Positions 57,102 through 64,000 of a stretch of 64,000 nucleotides of DNA are shown here, piece by piece. Source of the DNA: Mytilus californianus (lineage: Eukaryota > Mollusca > Bivalvia > Mytilida > Mytilidae); NCBI RefSeq assembly GCF_021869535.1, contig NW_026262734.1, positions 73,160,339-73,224,338 of the forward strand. Direction: 5' to 3'. A program made the position numbers and the translations under genes. How positions within the stretch are numbered: position 1 is the first letter of the stretch; each line of letters begins with the position of its first letter. The notes below the pieces were generated by a model. It had not been told where the DNA came from, made no database searches, and saw only the letters and a list, made by a program, of their open reading frames with translations.

Positions 57102-57487
57102 TTAAGGTGGCACGGTAGTATTTACATTCCGAAATTTCTACTGAACATACTTTCCCAAACTGAAGGATGAATCAGGTGTAGAAAAATATAAAATAATTTT
57201 ACATACATGTGAAAATGAATTTTTGAGAATTTTTGAGAATTTTGTATTCATTGCATGATAAAAGACCTAAAAGCACTAGTGGCCTTGTGTTTATAAAGAT
57301 AGCGAAAAAAGTAAACGGTCATCATACAAATTCAAATTAATTTCTGAATATTATAATGAAAGTACTTCAGTTAACTGTGTATGTAGAATTTTGGGCAGTG
57401 TTAGAATGTTGTGAAAATCCTAAAAAGGCTATCATTATCCCTATGGGCCAGGAAATACTCTGAGGAAATACTACCGTGCCACCTAAC
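57102..57487. mobile_element. 386-bp MITE with GGTGGCACGGTAGTATTT ends
   Basis: Left end TTAAGGTGGCACGGTAGTAT and right end AATACTACCGTGCCACCTAA are inverted over about 19 bp. There is no ORF of note. The left flank is TTAA and the right flank TAAC, so a TTAA duplication may have decayed at the right side. Confidence 0.7.
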
Positions 57488-57524
57488 TGCATCACTCAAT
57501 GTTTTAATGGTTTTGCTGTCCAGG

Positions 57525-57541
57525 TGGGGGGGGGGGGGGGG
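57525..57541. repeat. Poly-G tract
   Basis: A run of about 17 G on the plus strand, GTGGGGG onward. Confidence 0.85.
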
Positions 57542-57989
57542 ATACTCTTCAACATTTCTGATACGAGCTTATATTAAAACGTTTTCCCTATATCTTACCT
57601 TTTAATTGGCGCAAATGAAATACTGCGGTTTTTTTTCAAAAATTAGCGCAAATACAATGTGCCCCTATTATATCCAAGAGTCAATTTAGCTAATGTTTTT
57701 TATAATATGTGTCATGAATTAATGTACTGATTTTTTTCCCTTTTAAACGGATCTGCACTAATAGGCCTGCATCGTCGTCAAATATACGCATATCGTAATT
57801 GATAAGATATTTAAAAAGTGTGGATGGCACTAGGACCGTCATATTGTTTCACCATTTCTCTAAAGGTGACTTCCTTTAATGTCCACAATTTCAACTATCT
57901 ATTCCTCGAATGCCAACAAAATAAATTGAATACTAGTAGATGTTTCTTTTGGTGAAAGGGTGTTATATTCACATATAATGTCTTTAAAA

Positions 57990-58123
57990 TTGTTCTTAAT
58001 ATATAGTTTATATTTGTGTATTAGTAGATTGATTATGTCTTATTCATGTAGTTAATATTGAATGTAGAGAGCCTTATTGAAAATTGGATTTAATCCAAAT
58101 GAGTTACTCTCTTTAAATAAAGA

Positions 58124-58159
<36 letters not shown>

Positions 58160-58160
58160 C
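57990..58160 (+). repeat. Probable LINE 3' end with (ATT)n
   Basis: GAGTTACTCTCTTTAAATAA followed by AGAT and about ten ATT units is the usual 3' end type of non-LTR elements (a short unit repeated at the tail). No coding part is attached. Confidence 0.45.
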
Positions 58161-58164
58161 AAAA

Positions 58165-59110
58165 ATTTTGAAAACAAATTGTCGAACGTTCTCTTTAGCT
58201 CTAAAAACCAAATTGCCTGTTAGTAATAACGTTTCATTTTGTTCAATGCCTGAAGGATGGGACAATAAAAAGTTGAAGGGAAATGCCCCTATAATTATGA
58301 ATTATGAATTCAATTTTTTATGATATGATGATTGGGTGCGGCAATTTCGCGTGTTCGTGTTTTCAAAACGCAAAAAATAAAATGCGACAACGCGAAAGGT
58401 TATCACTTTGCATTTTTGCCTTCGAATTTTAGTATTTTCTTGCCTTTGTCTTCGCATTTACGCGTTTCCGATCAAAACTGCTCCAATCTTTAACATCATT
58501 TCAAAACAAACTGAAAAATGCATTTATGCGTCTGTGGATTATGTCTTAGACTAAAGGCGAAAACCCGAAAATGGATTGACATGGAAATATTTGTCAAATC
58601 TAATTGTGTCTACAAATATTAAACCATCATATAATACTCAAATTTTTGATATCATCATATAATTTTATTGCTTCTAAATCACATACAGAAATATGGATTT
58701 CGAGTTTTTCTTTTAGTGGTCCAAAAGTGTACAATACCATTTACTTACTATCCCGTGAAATTTAAAAATCAAAAGCTTTATATTCTTACAAGTCATTATA
58801 TTTTTAAGAAAGTGTTATAGTTGTAATTTTATCCAATGATAATAATAATATATATGTATTGGTAGATTGGATATCTTTTGTTCATGTCGTTACTGTCATA
58901 TCTAGATTGCCTTATAAAAAAATAGTTAATCCAAACAAGTCGGTCAAAGTTTGGTCAACTGTGCTAGCACCATTATTTTCAATAACATTTGCCTCGAGCA
59001 TTCAATTCTATAACCATGATACCCTTGCTATAAAGACAAGATTTTTTTTATCCATGAAAGTCATCAAAGGTATTTTTTAGTTGATAAAATGTGCTGTCAA
59101 GTATAAAGTC
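58165..59110. other. Unassigned DNA
   Basis: I recognise nothing. Short ORFs (for example 58859-59080) lack context. Confidence 0.35.
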
Positions 59111-59116
59111 TACTCT

Positions 59117-59400
59117 CTGAAGACAAATTGTACTTATGAGTAATACAACGGGTGCCACATGTAGAGCAGAATCTGCTTACCCTTCCTGAGCACATGAGAT
59201 CACCAAGGGTTTTGGTGGGGTTCGTGTTGCTCAGTCTTTAATTTACTATGTTGTGTTTTGTGTACTGTTATTTGCCTTGTGGTCGTTTTTCGTTTTTAGC
59301 CAGCATTTTTTGGCATTGTCAGTTTGTTTTCGACTTGTGAGTTTGAATATCCCTTTGGTATCTTTACCCTCTCTTTGTTCCAACTCACACTTACTCTTTT
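59117..59400 (+). repeat. Dispersed repeat, tail family B, longest copy
   Basis: TACAACGGGTGCCACATGTA, ATCTGCTTACCCTTCCTGAG, GTTTTGGTGGGGTTCGTGTT, GCCAGCATTTTTTGGCATTG and TTTGAATATCCCTTTGGTAT. Fragments are at 12.7 (minus) and 43.8 kb. This family is recalled as abundant in bivalve intergenic DNA. Confidence 0.6.
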
Positions 59401-59404
59401 TGCA

Positions 59405-59990
59405 TTCTGCTTGATAAAGAACGATTATTCCCCCATTATAGCGCTTTGAGTGTTTTTTTGTTTTGTATCTGTATTTTCAAAGGCTTTTATACATTTAGTT
59501 AAGAAAGTCAAAATCTTCATCTTAGCCTTTTCAGGTTTTAACAGTATTAATTTTAGTAAGTAAACAAGAAAATGTAATTATTTCTGCATATTTCAGATTG
59601 ATATACTGAGCGGTATAGCAGGTATTGATAAACATACAATTTTAGTGTGAAGAAAATGCCAACTTTAATTTATTATCTTCGAATTTTCTCTGGAGAAAGA
59701 AATTTTAATTTTCATTTATAGTTTGAAATAAACATCTAAATATTTATATAAAGCGAGGTAACTCTATTTCAAACTATAACACTTTAAATACATGTAGTAT
59801 AACAGAGAGAGAAAAAAAAATCATTTGATGGATTAGTGTTTAATGTCTTGTGGCAAATCTTACGTGCATATAAGGATGAGAACATGTTAATTTGATATGA
59901 ATATGAATCCTACTTTGTACTCAATCGACACGCTTAGCCGGATGTTAAGCGTTCTAGTTCACATGGTAACCGTCCACAAAAAGTCATGTC
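59405..59990. other. Unassigned / intron-like DNA
   Basis: It lies downstream of the exon at 59998-60342 on the minus strand and would be its following intron. I recognise nothing else. Confidence 0.3.
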
Positions 59991-59997
59991 AACTTAC

Positions 59998-60342
59998 CTG
60001 AACTAATTCCAGTCTTTGCTCTTACTTCTAAATGCCACGTCCTTACAGGAAAAATAGCAAATACCAATTTTATAGTCTTTGGTTTGACCAGGTCGGGGAT
60101 CGAGGGGAGAATGCTACCACGAGACAGCCGGATGGCTTCATTCATTTGACTTAATGAGACAGCAATACTTGTAATTCCGTCCGTCGAGCATTTACCAACA
60201 TCACTTTGAGAACCTGCTTCTTCCACTATACCTAATACATCGGGAGAAAGAAACTGAAACTCGGACTTGCCACTGCTAAAAAAGGCAACGATGACCGCAC
60301 TGGAAAGACATGCGTCATTTCTATACCCCTTGACCACCAAAG
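59998..60342 (-). CDS. Internal exon of an unknown gene, phase 1-1
   Basis: A 345-base segment on the minus strand is bounded by an acceptor (a short pyrimidine stretch ending CTACTAG, 60343-60344) and a consensus donor (CAG|GTAAGT, 59997-59992). The open frame between reads LVVKGYRNDACLSSAVIVAF, then SGKSEFQFLSPDVLGIVEEA, SQSDVGKCSTDGITSIAVSL, SRGSILPSIPDL and KLVFAIFPVRTWHLEVRAKT. There is a stop in frame just outside each splice site, so coding ends where the signals say. Intron phase is 1 on both sides, the usual arrangement for shufflable modules, often extracellular. I do not recognise the domain; the two Cys residues in the piece could pair. No flanking exon was found in the window. 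Confidence 0.5.
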
Positions 60343-60349
60343 CTAGTAG

Positions 60350-61015
60350 AAGACGTATAGTTTACAGCATTAGAAGACGCTGAAGAGATTGCCACCAATA
60401 TGTTGTTCTAGTACAAAGCAAGACATATTCGTCTAACTCATTTGTTATCCTGAATATACATGAATACTTCGCAACAGACATTAAGCAGCAATCAGACAAT
60501 ATATACCATAGAATGAAAACAAATTCTATCATATTTCTTTCAGGGACAAATATGTGTATACAATCATATATTTTTATTTACTTAACATGTGTCATTTACG
60601 CATACTTCCTCTTGTGCAATCCTTGAATAGACAATAGATATGAAGGACAAAAATTCTTTACATAAAAAATGAAGTTTCAGTTTTTGCTATGTATCTTTAT
60701 CCATATATGGATTTGAATTAAATTTGACTCAGATCAAAACTTATTGAACAAAATAACAAACGTTAACTAAACCACAGTGAAATAAGAAAGTCTGATCTGG
60801 TGCAGTAAACAGGTTGCCAAAAGAAGATAGGCATTTCAATGGTAACCAATTGTGCATCTATCAGGCAAAATGTTTCTTTAATCACGTGAAGCTGATATCA
60901 ATACAAGGATTTTGGCCACAAAAAAAAAAAAGAAAATGTTATTGTGCAGTCTTTCAAATAATTTTTAGCTTCCGCTTGATATTTAGATAATGAATTTTAT
61001 TTATATTATGATATC
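60350..61015. other. Unassigned / intron-like DNA
   Basis: I recognise nothing. Confidence 0.3.
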
Positions 61016-61017
61016 AT

Positions 61018-61593
61018 TTAAGGTGGATCATCACTATTTATTTCCTAAGATAGAATTTTCTTATACTTTGCAAAAATGTAGATTTGACCATGCTTTTTTT
61101 TTCAAAAATATAATAAACTGTAAGGGTAACCGTGCTATTTTTCAAGCTACAAGTCGTGCAAAATAGATTATTCATGAAAACACTTTTTTGTGAATAAAAA
61201 AAAAAAAATCTATGAGGTGGAATTTTGAAATAAAATATGAGGCGATAGGTTTTATAATATGATTTAAGAAAATAAAAAGAAAAATGGTTACACCGAACTT
61301 GTTTTGCATGATACAAGTAAAAAAAATGAAAATTGCATCAACATTCCTTTATGAACATTTTACTAAAAGAGTTAAATGACTTAGTTGAAAAATTGAATGG
61401 AACAAAAATAAATAATTGATATTTGTTAAAACAGACTAAATAGTGCAATAAATCACTTATTTTTCTTTACTTATATAGTCTTACAAATTAGTTGCCAATT
61501 TGTCTAAACTTGCAGATTTAAGCAGAGAACTAGACCAATTGTGTACTGCTATTTTACAATTCAAGACGGCGGTATACAGTTAATCTACCTTAA
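61018..61593. mobile_element. TTAA-flanked MITE, copy 2
   Basis: Left end TTAAGGTGGATCATC and right end AATCTACCTTAA are inverted. The interior follows copy 1 at 54.6 kb block by block (AGATAGAATTTTCTTATACT, AACCGTGCTATTTTTCAAGC, GCAGATTTAAGCAG, GACGGCGGTATACAG). Both edges carry TTAA. The overlapping 92-aa minus ORF is repeat-derived. Confidence 0.7.
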
Positions 61594-61639
61594 AAATAAT
61601 TACATCTTATCTATTCCAATGAACTAGAAATTAAGGACA

Positions 61640-61787
61640 CAGCAGGGTTCGTCCGAAAATTTAAAAGTGAGGTTATCGAATTTTGTCCCTGCTCTCAGCG
61701 GGATTTTGAACCCATAGTTCTGTTGCATCGTGTTAACTGCGACTGTTCAGTATCTAGTACCCTTGACCACTGGCCCAACAATACTAT
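61640..61787 (-). mobile_element. Probable tRNA-derived SINE
   Basis: The minus strand reads TTGTTGGGCCAGTGGTCAAG at the head, then a B box in GGGTTCAAAATCCCGC, then GAGAGCAGGGACAAAATTCG. The head and B box spacing (about 75 bp) suits a class II tRNA ancestor. It is diverged from the SINE at 55.47 kb. Confidence 0.5.
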
Positions 61788-61789
61788 AT

Positions 61790-63340
61790 GAAATAGAATT
61801 CTTTCGTCGAGTAACACATTTCTTCGACGCTTTCAACACATACAAAGTTTTTAACATAATTTTCAGTTAGTACTTTTCTCACGAGATTGAGTCCACTACG
61901 ATCCACTATAGTGAACTCGTTGAAACACAAAGCTCTGCAATGCATGCCCTGTAAAATCTGTAAGAATGTAAGAATGAAAGTGACATTAAACAGAAGTATT
62001 AAATAATCCCCCCCCATTTTTTTTTATATAAATCAAATGTAAAAATTCTTTAGAAATAAGCACTTCGTCGGGAATTCTGTTTATGGTCACAGTTTATGGA
62101 AAATGACTTTTATACCTATAGAGTGATTTTCAATCCCAACATGTAAAATTGAAACTTCAGATATATGTACTTAGTTATTGTAGTTGTTTAAACGATCGAG
62201 TAGTATTTTATTTGTTATAAGTATCTTCTGCTGTAATTAAAACCTATTAAGTTCACTATAGTTTTGAACAACGCCGTAATTTATTGACTTACTTGCTCTA
62301 CTTAGGATCCTATTTCAGTCCCTATGTCAACGCAAAGTCATTTGTCATTATATCATGTAAAAGGCAGAATGAATTGAAACAAACGTTTTTTTTAAATCCG
62401 ATATAAGACAAAAACAAGATATTGTGTTTGCATCATCTCGATGTTTTACTGTGCGTATTTTTCTACGTGTGACTTTTTAAATGTGATTTTGTTTGGATTC
62501 AAACAATATATCCTCCTTTTAGTGCATAATTTTTACAGAAAAAGTCATTACATTTCCAATAGTGCACAAACAGCACGCATGTGATAATTATTTCCAGAGA
62601 TCTCTGGTAAGCTATATTCCTTCTATGGTCTTTACTTTTGAATAATCTATTTAATGTGCTAGAACGGAAGGTTATATCAGAATATTTCATGCAAACTTGT
62701 CGTAAAAATCAAACGAAAGAACATTATATGCACTTTAAGTGTACATTGGGATATTGTTAAACATTAAAATGCGACAAAATGAAATAATCGATGCATAATC
62801 TAAATTCCTAAATTGGCTTGAAATAGGCACAACTGTTAATTTCTTATCAAACTAAAATTCTCCCATTTCACGTGAGTACTTCACGCTTTCTTTAATATAT
62901 ATTATGGAAACATTAAATTTAAGGCTATGGCTGAAACTTTAAACATCAATGTTTTGATATCTTATATGACTAAAGGCAGTTTAATTAAATGGTAGTTAAA
63001 ATTGGACAAAAAATGAAAGAAGAGCTATTTATTAACTTGTTGCCATGGAAACCAGTTTATAAATTGTTGCATAGCGACCAAAATAATGTCATTATTCTTT
63101 CACCAATATATTTATAAAGGTTTGTGAAAAAATAAATGTGCGTTCGTGCCATAAATTGGAAATATTTACTGATATATGCTTTTGCTTATGGAATCTTATA
63201 TTTCATCTCTGTCATTTAGATTTCTACTGTAAAAGTCAGATGTTCATTAGAAATATGTTTTCATAAAATAATGGTCTCAATGTCTTTTGTGGAATAGATT
63301 TTCTGAACTCTTCATGACTCTGTTATATTCTGTTTCTGTT
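61790..63340. other. 5' flank and intron of the TRIM-like gene
   Basis: No repeat or further exon was assigned. A minus-strand ORF at 61784-62017 is discussed under rejected items. The right end carries the T-rich acceptor tract of the TRIM-like exon. Confidence 0.35.
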
Positions 63341-63345
63341 TCTAG

Positions 63346-64000
63346 GATAATGGAAAAGAGTGCCAGTACCGTTCGATCAGTTTCTTGCGACGTCTGTCAA
63401 CGTCGATCTATTTCAAAACCTGCCACGAAATGGTGCCCTCACTGTGAGGATGGGCTTTGTACAGATTGTCATGAACACCATGGTGCCTCTAGGTCAACTG
63501 CTAACCACCATGTTATTCAGATCGAGGACTATCATCAGTTCCCGTCATATGTTGCGTCTGTGAAACACCGATGCGACATTCATAAACTTGAGTATGAATT
63601 CTACTGTACATCACACGCCCTACCATGTTGTGTTGATTGTACAAAAGATGTTCATTCTTCGTGTATGGAATTAAAACCTCTCCATGATGTTGTCAAGAAT
63701 GTCAAATCGTCAAACCATCTGCATGAAATAGAGAGAAATCTGTCTAATATTGTTGATAACATTGTTAAACTGACAAAAGAAAGAGAAGAAAATTTATCAA
63801 AACTCGAAGTACAAGAAACAAAACATGTTGAAACAATAAAACATATGCGCGAAATAATAAACGATCATTTAGATAAAATTGAAGGAACCGTTTTGGAAGA
63901 CTTGAGACGAACTCATGACGCATCGAAAGTTCAAATTGAAAACCTTATCGATAAATTGAATGAAAGAAAAATTAAAGCAAATTCTATTCAAGAAGAAATA
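63346..64000 (+). CDS. TRIM-like double B-box/coiled-coil protein, first coding exon (partial)
   Basis: The exon begins after a strong acceptor (TCTGTTTCTGTTTCTAG) and the ATG is at 63350-63352, so the 5' UTR is split by an intron. The frame is open for all 217 codons to the window edge. Residues 13-54 form a first B-box-like zinc site (C13, C16, C29, C32, C37, C40, H43/H44, H53). Residues 72-104 form a second one (C74, H77, C85, H88, C93, C96, H101, C104 in place of the usual His). From about 115 on the sequence is a charged coiled coil (NLSNIVDNIVKLTKEREEN, KHMREIINDHLDKIEGTVLE). There is no RING finger before the first B box, so this is a RING-less member of the TRIM-like group that is greatly expanded in bivalves. 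In the family the C-terminal half often carries NHL/beta-propeller repeats; here it lies outside the window. Function in ubiquitin signalling or immunity is inferred only. Confidence 0.85.

Noticed and set aside
61784..62017. 77-aa minus-strand ORF (with LQGMHCRALCFNEFTIVDRS) preceded by TTCTTACAG acceptors
   Set aside because: The composition is fairly protein-like, but it ends in a stop next to a SINE, has a poly-C/T run at its ATG, and shows no domain; I could not choose between exon and chance.
62430..62480. Extra PLE tail copy (GATGTTTTACTGTGCGTATT)
   Set aside because: Only about 20 bp match tail family C with no neighbouring blocks; chance or too eroded to call.
63360..63563. 67-aa ORF in another frame at the TRIM-like exon
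   Set aside because: The B-box frame starting at 63350 is open to the end of the window and carries ordered Cys/His pairs; this ORF is its shadow.

Overview
This window looks like non-coding-dominated nuclear DNA from a bivalve mollusc, most likely a mytilid mussel. The evidence is AT-rich sequence, single genes widely spaced among repeats, GT-AG splice signals and polyadenylation signals. Several repeat families match what I recall of Mytilus-type genomes: long GGGGCATAACTC-type and TACGACCGCAGAGG-type elements, Penelope-like retroelements with a shared 3' tail, and tRNA-derived SINEs. The species is inferred from recalled sequence character; no search was run.

Only five stretches look like host genes. 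They are a putative terminal exon of an unknown gene (7129-7317, minus, with a polyadenylation signal), an intronless PTB-domain adaptor-like protein of 487 aa (8617-10080, minus), an SGNH-hydrolase-like C-terminal ORF with an Arg/Gly tail (35119-35637, minus), an orphan exon with symmetric splice phases (59998-60342, minus), and the first coding exon of a TRIM-like double B-box/coiled-coil protein that runs off the right edge (63346-64000, plus).

Most of the rest is transposable-element sediment. Reverse-transcriptase relics of a jockey/CR1-like LINE lie at 1.2-1.6, 26.7-27.4, 44.8-46.0, 46.4-46.7 and 49.7-51.3 kb. Penelope-like element (PLE) relics lie at 3.5-3.9, 23.2-23.6, 31.4-33.3 and 49.1-49.7 kb; two of them keep GIY-YIG endonuclease remnants. 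At least four further short copies look like 5'-truncated PLE 3' tails.

Region 26.0-33.5 kb is a nest of insertions inside insertions. Region 34.4-44.5 kb is bounded by inverted copies of a GTTCACAC-ended family and contains a 160-bp cruciform, a 2.98-kb element with about 159-bp inverted termini, and a second nested insertion. Region 46.4-49.8 kb holds a 540-bp tandem array with one inverted copy, framed by inverted LINE pieces. Region 52.4-56.9 kb is a large foldback-like element: its long inverted arms carry tandem ATCGTTATCTCGATATA-type repeats, and it hosts a PLE tail, a TTAA-flanked MITE and a SINE sitting in the loop of a palindrome. Regions 4.6-7.0, 17.1-20.1 and 58.2-63.3 kb are mostly sequence I cannot assign.
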